Shown: positions 54,544-64,000 of the stretch, piece after piece | Layout: each line of letters begins with the position of its first letter | Numbering within the stretch: position 1 is the first letter of the stretch | Assembly (NCBI GenBank): GCA_946699065.1 | Contig: CAMPDV010000087.1 | Coordinates: forward strand, 124,001-188,000 | DNA length: 64,000 nucleotides | Reading direction: 5' to 3' | Origin: Loxodes magnus | Lineage: Eukaryota; Ciliophora; Karyorelictea; Loxodida; Loxodidae | Translations under genes and position numbers: made by a program | The notes under the pieces: generated by a model | What the model was told of the DNA's origin: nothing | The model's database searches: none | The model's input: only the letters and a program-made list of their open reading frames with translations

Positions 54544-56244
54544 TCAAAGCTGTTTGAATTTTTCATCCAATCTTAATAAAAATTGTAGTTTATTTTAAAT
54601 ATTTAATAGAAAGATTGATATGAAGATATAAGATTCTTTGTGCTTAATTGCAATTAACACATAGAATGTAAGATATTTAAACTCATTAAATTGAATTGAA
54701 TAAGTTTAAGAAAGTATCAATTTTCATATCAAAAGATCCTCAACTTCCTTATCTGAAGTATTACTTATAATGTTTATATTTATTTCTTTTTTCTTACATC
54801 TTTAGAACTCTACAATATAGGATTTTTTTTAAAAAGGATCTTCTATTTGAAGCACATTGCAAGGTTTAAGTTCTTTTCCTGTTTTTTGATAAAAATTATG
54901 CTTTATTTTATTTTTATTCTTACCTTAAATTTTAAACTTAATATATCCGTATCCTTTATTTTCTTCAGAATAAGTCTTTATGCTGCTTTGCAAACTATTT
55001 TACTAACTTGGATTCTTTTTTTTTAATCTAGCAAAAGCTTCTAGATTTCCCCCTTATAATCTAAAATTTATTTATATTATATCTTATATTTTTATACCAT
55101 AGTCCTTTAATTTAGAGGTCTATTTTAAAGGCTTTTATTTAAAAGAAAGACTAAATTCATTTTAGCTGATATTGTATGTTTAACTAATTTATTATTTTAG
55201 TTCGTTCAAAGAAAGTAAAATATGTTCTCTTTTAATTATAAAACTTTACTTATTTGGTTATTAAAAACTTTCTTCTTGGTATTTTCTCAGTGAGTTATTC
55301 ATTTATTTTGAATAAGAATGCTATTGTCTTTTTACTTCCTCATTTTATCAATTAAGGTTTTATAATTTTTCACTTTTATCTTATTTTTCTTTATTTTTAG
55401 ATTATACTTTAACAGGTTAAATCTAAGTTGGCTAGGATTTTCTTCTAATTTCCAAATTATAAGATAAAATTTAGGTTTAATCATTTTTTCCTAATCATTT
55501 TATCTTATAATAATATAGAAATTAGAGTGAACTCTAAATTTATCTTGCTATAGATTTATAAACTCATTATATCCAACTTTCAAGGCCTTAAAAACAAATT
55601 TTTTATTTTTAAGAGAATCCCTTTCTAATAAGGGTTAATAGAGAACTAAAGTTTGAGATTATTTATTAAGGTTCTTTTTAATTTCCTTTTTCTTCAAAAT
55701 TTAACTCATTTTCCTTTAAAGACTCAGATTAGTTTTTTTCTTGATTTTTAAGATTTTCCTTAGTCTCTTATTAATTATTTATTAAAAAGAGATGAATAGT
55801 CGGATTTTTTCTTTAGTTTAAAAGTTGTTCTATCTAAAAGTTGGAATCTAAGAATTATCCATCTGAATTCAAAAAATATTAATCAGGTTCATGTCCAAAT
55901 TAACGTTTTATGAAGTCTTATAAATCTTGCTTTGAAAAATTTGGATTCACTGGTAACTTAAAAATCTATCCTTATTAATTTTTGATTGTTAATGTTTCAT
56001 ATTTTTATACTAAATACAATAATGAATTGTCGCAAAGGAAATTGTTTTTAATATGGCTTTATTTTAACTATTCTCCTCCATATAAAATGTTAAAAAAGCA
56101 AACTTGAAAGTTTATCTTTTTACTAATTTCTATTTCGATGTCTTCAAGTTAACTATTTTTACCGATTTCTAAACTATATTCAATATTTTTTCATAATATT
56201 CTTAAAGTTATTGTTTATTGCTAGTTTTAATCCAAAGGTTTCAT
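54544..56244 (-). CDS. Protein with two tandem ubiquitin-like domains
   Basis: From ATG 56244 (MKPLDQNQQQTITLRILW) the first domain reads like ubiquitin: ITLRILWKNIEYSLEIGK.. and FFNILYGGEQLKQSHIKNN, the counterpart of the RLIFAGKQLEDGRTL region, ending SLLYLVQK. A second copy follows (TIKNQQGQIFKLPVN.. to NPTIHLFLI). Neither ends in Gly-Gly, so these are built-in ubiquitin-like domains, not precursors. A long basic C-terminal part comes next. Two frame changes occur, near 55650-55700 and at a nine-A run near 55020. They cancel, so start and stop (TGA 54546-54544) are in the same register. An earlier TGA at 54726-54724 could be the real stop. The shifts may be tiny introns or homopolymer errors. 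The start lies only 17 nt after the TGA of the preceding gene. Confidence 0.55.
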
Positions 56245-56261
56245 AATTTATGTAGTTGTGT

Positions 56262-58026
56262 TCATATCTAAGTTGTTTTTGTACTATAAGAATCTCTAAA
56301 ACTATTAATTTAGTTTAATTCAAATTTATCTTAGCTATCAAGGAAGTTTTTCTTATCAGGCGAATATTTTTCGTTGTATTTATGTGATTATAATTGAAGG
56401 ATTAACCTATTAGTTAACAAATGTTTTCATTTTTTATAACTAATACTAAGCAAATTTAATATATTGTAGTTTTTTTATGGTATAATGCTTTACATAGTAA
56501 AATATTTTATCTCTATTTATATAAATACATTTGTTTAAGTTTCTTTAATTAAAAGGATATTTTATTTTTAACTAATAACTTTCATCTATTAATTATACTT
56601 AATAGTTATTGCTAAGCATATTTGGCTATCTTTTTAATTTATCTATCTTATTCCTTCGCTTTACCACGTTTTCATATCATATAGGTGGTTTTTTATGTTA
56701 GCTTTATATTTATTTGTTAGTTATGAAGCATTTTTGTTTATTTTAGGCTAAATTTAATACTTACTTTGAAAGTTTCTTAAGGATTTTTATAATTTTCTTA
56801 CTTCTTTTTACAAACATCTAAAGCAGATCTTTCAGGAATAGAAAGTTTCTAAATAATAAATTTACCTTTCATAATTAGCTCATTTCACTACAAAACTATT
56901 TAAAATTCCAGACTTAGTTTGATTCAATTATTTTATTGAGTAAAGGCTGCAAAATTTAAGTTTAAGCCTTACTCATTCAGTCGTAGTTAATTTAGTTTTT
57001 AGAGATCTATTAATCATAATCACTGTCTAATAGTTTAAATATTTATGAAATTGCTTTGAAAGTGCTTTTTTATACCAGTTTAATTGATCTGCTAGTTGAA
57101 AGCTGTCTTTCTTATTCTGTTTTTCATTGTTATTAAATTGATCTTTATAAATTTTTTACATTCTACTATTGCTTTTAAGCTTCTTAATACAAATGATTTC
57201 CAAGTTACTCTCCTGCCATCGGACTTCGATTTCTAGGAGATTTACCTACTTAAGGCTTGAATAATTGCTAACCTGTACGCTGGTCAATTTATTATTGCAT
57301 CTTTTACTGAATCCTTAAGTTGTTTAGCTTATCTTAAATTTTTTAGTAATCTTAGTTTAGCTTATCAAAAACGCTTTAATCACTATAAGGAGTTTTATCT
57401 CTTGCTGGACTGTTTATTTATGGCTTAAAAGTGAATTCGAATTTCAAAGCATGTTTTCTTACTTTTTCTTATCTTTAATTCCTTTCTTCTGCCTCTTTAT
57501 ATAATACATCATAAGTAGGAGCTTTGCCTCTAAGTTAATTCTATGTTACAATTTTTTATGAGCGAGGAGATATTTGAGGAGAAAAAGTACAATTTTTAGT
57601 GGAATTTCTTAACTTTTATATTCTTTTAAGGTCTATTTTTCCTCTTCTATTTTTATCTCATTCCATAAGTGATTGCTCAGGTGAAACTGATCGCTTTGAG
57701 TAACAGGAGGAATTATTAATAAGAATTTGGGTTAAACTGCTCTTCTAGGAGTTTTTGATGCTACATGGTTGCTAACCAAATTTAATAAGGTTCTAATTAG
57801 CAAGATACTAGGATGATTCTTAAGTACAATTATCTTTAAAACCATATAAAATATTAGCTTTATTCAATTGAATATGCTGACTTATAGTATCTATGTATTC
57901 AGACGGAAGGAAGTGCTTTTCACAAAATTGCTAAGCTAGTATTTAAGGATTGTCATTAGATCTAACTGAAAATGTTTCTAATCTACCATCTCCTATATCT
58001 ATAGTCATTAATAAAATTTCTTTCAT
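56262..58026 (-). CDS. EF-hand/TFKPxIN-repeat protein, ciliate-type
   Basis: Starts at ATG 58026 (MKEILLMTIDIGDGRLETFS). The first 55 residues are the short N-terminal domain (I-D-I-G-D-G-R, then V-R-S-N-D, then FCEKHFLP) often seen at the start of protist proteins that later carry TFxPxIN repeats. Residues 130-250 have CTFSPQISPR and FEFTFKPQIN repeats with a YDVLYKEAEER segment. Residues 335-390 hold a degenerate EF-hand (FKLLDSDYDQQISKNQI). Exon 1 is exactly 387 codons. Two 17-nt introns follow (56849-56865 and 56748-56764), and splicing the second restores another repeat (ETFKPKINKN). After that the frame slips once at a six-A run near 56690 and again near 56430. The end SYSTKTTQI then TGA (56264-56262) is the best match. 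Probable axonemal or cortical protein, by family habit only. Confidence 0.65.
56748..56764 (-). other. 17-nt intron
   Basis: Minus strand GTAAGTATTAAATTTAG. Its removal joins ..NPQETFK to PKINKN, recreating the TFKPKIN motif seen elsewhere in the same protein. Confidence 0.75.
56849..56865 (-). other. 17-nt intron
   Basis: Minus strand GTAAATTTATTATTTAG. Its removal joins ..SQLWK to KLSIPERSALDVC, keeping a protein-like frame across the junction. The unspliced frame decays into a hydrophobic run. Confidence 0.7.
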
Positions 58027-58993
58027 TTATAATTTAAAGATTTATTTGATTCAAAATAAAAGGCTAAATTTATGAGGAATATCCTGTTTTAAAGATTTGC
58101 AGATCAATCATAAAAGTATTAATTAGAAATTCTTAAAAGCTTAATTATTACTACATTATTAAGCAGCTAATTTTTAAATCTTAAAGCAAAATTTTAACTA
58201 AAATCGTAGGAAAAGTGAAAGTTAGACAATATAAGCTAATTCATATTGAATAAAATTAAAATTTTTATCTATATAGTTATTTTATTTTCTAGCAGACAGA
58301 TTATAAGATTTGTAAATAATAAAGCAATCTTATATAAACCAAATATAAAGAGCAGTTTTCTAAATACTTCAATAAGTAATGGCTTAATATAGAGATATAT
58401 ATTAAATACTTGGTCAAAATAAAAAATTTCAGTTCTTAGAAATTTCAATTTTATCATACAAATCATAATAAAGATAAAAAGTTATCATGTTAAAGGATTA
58501 TCCCTATCTAAGCAAACTTAGAGCTTAAATTTAGAACTATTTACTTTCTGCTTTAGACAGATGCAAATGATAATAAAAATTGGATTGAAAAGAAATATCT
58601 TTTTTTTATTAATCACTAAATCCATAAAGAGATATTATATGGTAAATAAAAGATGATAAATAGAAATAAAAATTAGTAATGATTATTATTGCTTGCATCA
58701 AAGTTCTATTATCATTTCATTATTTAAGAAATTTATTCTTATAACAAAATTTTATCTTTGCTATTATTATTCTTTTTAATAGTTTAGTAATATAAGTGCA
58801 AATATCTTTTATTGAATAAATTTAAATGAAAGACCTAAAATATGATATTTAAAAAGCAGAATCAAAATATTTAAAGTATAAATAATATATAGTATATTAG
58901 TAAAGATTTAAGAAGCTTGTTTTTTATTTGATTTTATAGCTTAAAAAATATGAAATTTGTGTTAGCTAAATTGTATTATTAATGTTGATCAAT

Positions 58994-60151
58994 TCATTTC
59001 ATGAATTTAATATCTTTACTTCCTATCCATTCTAATAAATCGAAAGTCAGGCTTACATTCAAATTCTTAGGATTTCCTTCGAATATAAGCAGCTTTTTCT
59101 TATATAGATCGAACTATACACTAGTAACAGTCCAATCACTTAATTCTCCCTTTTGATGACTGATTTCATCATGAAATATGGGATAGGATGAATCAAATTA
59201 GTCACCTAAAATCATTTCGATTTCTTCAGGTGTAGTGGGAGGTTTCATCTGCTTAACTCTTGCTATCCTATGAACGGAACTGTTTCCATAGAACTAATCG
59301 ACATTTAGAGTTTGATACTAATTTGCATGGAAAAACTAGGTATTTTTGATAGACCTTATAGATAAGATTTATTCAGGATGGAACTCTATATTATATATTT
59401 GAGGCTCATAATAGTTCATTAGTTAATAGTTATGTCCTGTTGCTTAGTTAGGCTAGTTAATAATATGAAAAGCTTGAAGAATATTTTCAGCATCTAGCAA
59501 ATTTCTACTAACAAAAGCTCTACCAAGACCACCTCTTCTCATAAAACTAGGACCCATCCAATTTAATGTAAAAGCAATTCCATGCATATTAAAGCCAAAA
59601 CCTCCAGTAGGTAATTATCCTAAATAGGAAAAAGCAGTGAATTTGTTTCTCTTACCAAATGAAACCCTTAAAATGCCTATTCTTCCTACATTGTTGAAAT
59701 CATTATCTTCGTTATGACCATCAACACAGTAATCGTCATTACATAGCATATAGTCAGAACATCCATCTCTTCTTCTGTTCTTCATTGGCATCAAGTAAGA
59801 ATATTCTTCTTCAAGCATATCTAAAAATAGCCATTCGAAACTAATATTACTTCCACGAGCAACTCCTTCCAATTCAGTCATATAAAGAGGGAAAGCCTTT
59901 TAGTGAGCCTTAAGAAAATCTTAATACATTTCATTACCTTCTTAAGTCTATTGGTAACCAGCCATCTAATGCATAGTTTAGCTTTCATTAAGTCTATCAA
60001 AAATCACAGAAGCAAAACGTCTTCCATATTCAAATCCAAAGCGGAAATGATCTTCAGCTGTATCTTATCCTTAAAATTCGAATACAGGAAGTGGTTTAGA
60101 AAAACAGGTAGCAAAAGCGATTAATAGAAGAACTCCCTTCATGTTAAACAT
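58994..60151 (-). CDS. Secreted C45-like / penicillin acyltransferase-like hydrolase
   Basis: 385 residues from ATG 60151 to TGA 58996-58994 (..KDIKFMK). A signal peptide is visible (MFNMKGVLLLIAFATC). The family signature is clear: a TELEGVARGSNISFEWLFL helix, then DGCSDYMLCNDD with the candidate N-terminal nucleophile Cys131, then VDGHNEDND, then a GGFGFNMHGIAFTLNWMGP core and a conserved C-terminal beta half. In this Ntn-hydrolase family (acyl-CoA:6-aminopenicillanate acyltransferase, peptidase C45) the protein cuts itself just before the Cys, which then hydrolyses or transfers amide-linked acyl groups. Ciliates carry many secreted members; the natural substrate here is unknown. All Trp codons are TGG. 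No intron is needed. Length is normal for the family. Confidence 0.85.
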
Positions 60152-61497
60152 TTTAATTATAACCACGAAGTTTAAAATTAATAAATTAAATTTCCACTTT
60201 ATCAAGTCACTTATTGCTTATACATTTAAACATACAAACTACTCATCTTATTCCTTTCTTTATTTAATGCAATTAGTAATCTCTACTAATCTAAATAAGG
60301 CTTCTCTCATAAAAACTAAATAGAATGAAGTTAGAATTTTAACTTGATTAGTTAGTTTATAGGTAAATTCTAAATGTAAGCAAAAATCTATGATGATAGA
60401 ATCTTATCTAAAAGTAGCATCTAAAGAATAATTAAAAAAGTAAGTTTGAATTATACATTTATTAAATATAGTTAGTGATATAGCTCTAACTATGATTAAA
60501 CAACCAAAATTAACTTAATTATTAAAGATTATTTATTTAATCATAAATCAAGTAATTTCTATTCCAAAGGAAAATTATAAGCAGCTGTCATAATAAATTC
60601 ACTCACAAAGCTAAATAGCTAATAAAACTAAATTCTTCTAATTATTTTGCTTTAGATGCAAAATGGAATTACCAACTTAATTAATATACATAAAGTTAAG
60701 CAAAGCTTATTTTAGTTCTATAGCAATAATTTTATTTATAATTTCAATATAATTGGATATCAAAACATTAATACACTTATATTATAAGCAACTTTATCAT
60801 AAATTAAATAATAAAAATATAACTTCTAAATAGTAAACTAGCAAACTAAATAAGCTAAAATCTTATAAATAAACATGCGTTCAAATCTTAAGAGATAAAT
60901 CTAGATTTAATTGAAAGATATTGAATTAGTATTAAAATACTAACCATTTTATTGAGCAGAAATGAGAAATTTATAATTAGATCTTTCATATATTGTTCTA
61001 AGAAAATTTTGAGTTATTAAGTATAAAATTATATTGCTAGAGAAAGTAATATAAATTAAACCTTTTACTTCTAGAAAAAATTTAGTAGTGAATTTCTTTG
61101 ATATAGAGTAATTAGACTAATAAAGGAAAAATATTTGTATATTAAGCAGTGCAAAAATGATAGTAAAGTCTGAGAATATGATAAATATTAAATCTTTACA
61201 CCAAAGGAACATTTAATTATTGAATGTTATCTAGCCTATCGATCTTAAAATGATTCTGTTAAAAATAACTCAAATTTTAAGTATTTTCATAAAGATTTAA
61301 AGATAAATTCTTGATTTTAAAGATCAGAATTGTAAAAAAGAGATTGAAAAAGGCATATATAAAAATTAAATTTTATGCATAAATATTTTAAAGATAAAAT
61401 ATATAAGCTTTTGTACTTTTTTCTCATTTATTGAATAATTTAATTTATAAGCTCTCTTTAAAAATGCTTATATTTAAAAAACTTTAAATAGTTTTCA
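60152..61497. other. AT-rich intergenic region
   Basis: Upstream of the C45-like gene and downstream of the DCN1-like gene. It is AT-rich, with no recognised gene. The standard-code ORFs here are short and not conserved. Confidence 0.5.
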
Positions 61498-62226
61498 TCA
61501 CTTTTGAGCAGCCATCCATTCAGCAAACTCATCAATAATAAGAGGCCCTATTTAATAATTTAAACTTACATGCTCCATCTGAATCATACTAATTCCAGTT
61601 ATCTCCTATTATCAAGAGAATATCTAATAAACTCATCCATTGATCAAGAACCAATCGTTTCACATTTTTTTCTTGACAAAAATTATTAAATTTGGCGATG
61701 GATTTAAACTTCCATCCTAATAAAAGCTCTAATAATCTTGAAGCAGTTTCTATTTCAAGCGTTTTGCTGCCTCCTTCACAAGTGAATTGAAACATAAATC
61801 TATAAAAGCCTATGTTAAATACTCACTTTTAAACTCAGCTCCTTTAAAATTTTAAGCTACTTATCGAATTTCAGGTAACTTTTACTATAAAGTTTAAACA
61901 TTTTAAACTTTCATTTCCTTCATGCCTTTCATTCATTCTGACTGAGAAATACAACCATAATTTTAACATTAACATCTTCACATTATTACTAAAACTGCTA
62001 AATCAGACATTATATCGATGTTTAGACTCTAGCATAATTAAGTTAATCCTGCAACTGTTACTTTATTTTCTTATTTGTCAGCATATGCAGCAAAAAAATT
62101 TTATAAGCTTTCATCTATTGATATTGGCTGAGCGGCAGTTTATTTGGCAGGAGGCTTAGCTACCTTTCCTTGAGTTTTTGCGGTCTATTTTTAAGTGGGC
62201 ACTGCAGGTTTTTTATTTTTCTTCAT
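61498..62226 (-). CDS. DCN1-like cullin neddylation factor (DCUN1D type)
   Basis: 229 residues after splicing 17-nt and 22-nt introns; exons 62226-61827, 61809-61570 and 61547-61498. The Potentiating Neddylation domain is easy to follow: FFAAYADKQENKVTVAGLTQL, LAVLVIMWRCQ, SEWMKGMKEM, then across intron 1 FKSFYRFMFQFTCEGGSK, LEIETASRLLELLLGW, and across intron 2 DSDGAWPLIIDEFAEWMA. DCN1 proteins bind the cullin and the Nedd8 E2 enzyme and speed Nedd8 attachment to cullin-RING ligases. The N-terminus is a short Lys/Pro/Gln-rich tail rather than a UBA domain. Two Trp codons in exon 1 are TGA; the three near the end are TGG. The gene ends in two TGA codons in a row (61500-61495). Confidence 0.92.
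61548..61569 (-). other. 22-nt intron in the DCN1-like gene
   Basis: Starts GTAAGTTTAAA and ends TTAAATAG on the minus strand. It splits a TGG codon; splicing gives DGAWPLIIDEF, the most conserved motif of the family. Unspliced, the frame is lost. Confidence 0.9.
61810..61826 (-). other. 17-nt intron in the DCN1-like gene
   Basis: Minus strand GTGAGTATTTAACATAG. Splicing gives FKSFYRFMFQFTCEGG, the expected FKxxYxFxFxF segment of DCN1 proteins. The two flanking exons are in different frames without it. Confidence 0.9.
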
Positions 62227-62274
62227 TTTAGAAAGCAAATACCAAATATAAAATAAAAATATATTAAAATTGTT

Positions 62275-62862
62275 TCAAATAAAAGTAATTATTATCACTG
62301 CAGTTATGAGCAAAAGTAGAGAAACAAATAAAAATAAATTTCTTTTGTTCCACCTATTTTAGTTTTGTAGCAGCAATGGTTATTATATTTCTTAGGGTCC
62401 CTAAAATATTTCCTGATTTGTCTCTCTTTGCAATTCTCGTGAGTTTAAAGCTTTAGTTTCTTCATATTAGCCTTAAAATAAAGCATATTCTTCAGCATTT
62501 TGAAGTTATCTTGCTAGTTATTCATCTTTGTCTTATTATTCCTTTTGAAATTGTTAAAAAACTATTTCTTCCTGATCGAAATTATCATAAAGTTACTTTT
62601 CTAAATCTCCTTGCTTTTAATATTTATCAGTAGTTAAATCAGAAAGCTATTAGTTCTCAGAATAGTAAAAATTTTAACTTTATAATGGATTTTCTTAATT
62701 AACTTTAATTCCTCCTACTACGTTAGAAATAATAGGTTTTATTGCAGCCTTTTTTTATTCTTCCTCTTACTGTTCTTTAATCTACTTTTAAAAAGTATCT
62801 TGATTTTGCTTATATTTTTACTATTATTAAAGCCTATAATCTTCTAGTTAAAAGGAATTCAT
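62275..62862 (-). CDS. Gln-rich tail-anchored membrane protein
   Basis: 195 residues from ATG 62862 (MNSFQLEDYRLQQQQKYK) to TGA 62277-62275. The body is Gln/Glu/Lys-rich and probably helical, with a DEQLARQLQNAEEYAL segment that resembles short LARxLQ motifs in ubiquitin-related proteins (weak evidence). The only hydrophobic stretch is at the very end (LFLFVSLLLLITAVIIITFI), preceded by RWNKRN. That layout suggests a tail anchor with the bulk in the cytosol. The stop falls 48 nt before the ATG of the DCN1-like gene, showing how compact intergenic DNA can be. A SNARE-like role is possible but no SNARE layer residues were checked. Confidence 0.65.
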
Positions 62863-63555
62863 TTTTATCTTTATGATTTTTTAAGTTTTATTATTTCTTT
62901 ATTTAATAAACTTTTTGCTATCTTTAAGTTATTTAAATAATGTCCTCTATTAGCTTTAACGAATTAAAATTCCTTACTATACTCTTTTAGTTAGAAATTT
63001 TCCTTACTGGTTAATACTAATAATTATCATAGTGATAACAGTCTTTAGTAATTCTTTCATATAACTATATAACTGATTTCCTAACTTTATTCCTTCTCCT
63101 AGCTGGTTAATCTTCTTATTTTAATAGTGTTAGTTTATTACTTACATTTCATCTGCTTTCTTTCTTATTTTTAATTGCATGCTTTTGTATAGTGCAATTT
63201 ATGCCTATCTAGAATAATGCAATATAATCTAAGTTAAATGAAATGATGTAGTTCTAAATAACTAAATTGACTGTATTAATCTCTTAGCAAGTTAAGCATG
63301 CTATTATAAATTAAAGAGCAACCTCTTGCTTATGCTAATTATTATTATAATATGTACTATTAGCCTAAACCTTTAAGTATAGCAGTTCTATTTAACTTAA
63401 GCTAATTATAAAATGTTAGCTGCTCTTATATAAATTAAATGCTTTAATTAATTTAATGAATCAAATAAAGGAATAAGAAGATGGTTGGAGTGATAAAGGT
63501 TATAAGTAAAATTAGAATTTGAAATAATATAAAAGTTCTATAAATATATACCAAA
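62863..63555. other. AT-rich intergenic region
   Basis: Between the tail-anchored gene and the Gln-rich gene; nothing recognised. Confidence 0.5.
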
Positions 63556-64000
63556 TCACTTTTTAGCTACTTTCTTTTTGTTTTGAAGAGGCTCGTTATT
63601 CACTTCAGGTTTTTTTGGAGTTTCTCTTGGACTTGGAATAGTTTCTCCCGATTTTCTCAATTGTTCTGTCTGGAAATTATCCTTTTTAGTAGTGTTATGC
63701 TTCTGGTAATCTTTAAGAGATGTTTATTATTAAAGCATCTGAGCTTAGTTCATTTGAAATGAATTTTATTGCTTCTATTAGACTGGATTTTACTCTCTTA
63801 CTCTTCCAAGATGGTCTTTCTTCTAAGCTTAGCTCTATTGCTAATAAACTTATAAGTTACTTTTAATATTCTATTGCTGTATGGTCTAAGAGGTTTAAAC
63901 ATTTTGTGCATTTTCGGTTTAAAACTTATTAGGTTTAGGTTGCTTTGGAGATATTACTTCTTAGACGTTTGATTATGCAAGAGATGAGTTACGTCTACCT
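63556..64000 (-). CDS. C-terminal part of a Gln-rich protein (runs off the window)
   Basis: The last 148 codons of a minus-strand gene, ending at TGA 63558-63556 after NKKKVAKK. Gln (mostly TAA/TAG), Asn and Lys dominate (NLQVYQQQSQAQQKK). A Pro/Ser/Thr segment near the end (SGETIPSPRETPKKPEV) is likely disordered and phosphorylatable. No domain is visible in the part present, and its 5' end lies beyond the window. Confidence 0.6.

Noticed and set aside
58269-58466. Small standard-code ORFs in intergenic DNA (for example 58269-58466 and 60141-60323)
   Set aside because: They are low-complexity AT-rich translations with no domain and no conserved copy; such ORFs are expected by chance here.

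Overview
The window is nuclear DNA from a ciliate that has reassigned all three stop codons. In the recognisable genes TAA and TAG fall at glutamine positions and TGA falls at tryptophan positions, for example in the kelch blades of the gene at 45.3-49.1 kb. Every gene whose 3' end I can place ends in TGA. This matches the karyorelictean nuclear code (NCBI table 27, TGA = Trp or stop by context), so a Loxodes-like karyorelict is the best guess. The Condylostoma code is less likely, because no gene here seems to end in TAA or TAG. Introns are tiny (17-22 nt, GT..TAG). Because no codon is an absolute stop, standard-code ORF finding fails here, and any AT-rich frame looks open. I therefore trusted only frames supported by homology, domain logic or repeated copies.

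Layout. 1-5.3 kb: AT-rich DNA with a 1.45-kb fold-back element (1183-2630), then a short unknown gene (4696-5310). 5.3-6.9 kb: a decayed retroposon-like ORF (family Y) with a second retroposon (family X) inserted antisense into it, flanked by an 11-bp target-site duplication. 6.9-23.2 kb: about 200 copies of an 81-bp tandem repeat. Its minus strand has a stop-free 27-codon frame, broken in places by frame-shifting units. 23.3-25.6 kb: upstream repeats and minisatellites. 25.6-27.5 kb (minus): a TKL-like protein kinase fused to a seven-bladed WD40 propeller through a 20-nt intron. 28.2-29.1 kb: a near-intact family X element with a CCHC zinc knuckle and a 15-bp duplication. 29-45 kb: AT-rich DNA with poorly resolved coding-like stretches, an orphan WD40 fragment (38.8-39.0 kb), a second family Y copy (39.5-40.3 kb) and a third family X copy (40.4-41.3 kb).

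45.3-49.1 kb (plus): a 1242-residue membrane protein with kelch repeats, a Cys-rich GCC2/GCC3-like stretch and three membrane segments. 52.8-64 kb (minus): a gene-rich run holding a GH16-like glycoside hydrolase, a tandem ubiquitin-like-domain protein, an EF-hand/TFKPxIN-repeat protein, a C45/penicillin-acyltransferase-like hydrolase, a DCN1-like neddylation factor with two tiny introns, a tail-anchored protein, and the end of a Gln-rich protein.

The most novel items are the ORF1-only retroposon family with its chain of small hairpins conserved partly by compensating base changes, the 16-kb 81-bp array with a translatable unit and an E/L/I toggle codon, and the fold-back element with 19-bp iterons. 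The genes do not form an obvious pathway. They look like ordinary ciliate genes embedded in a repeat-rich genome.
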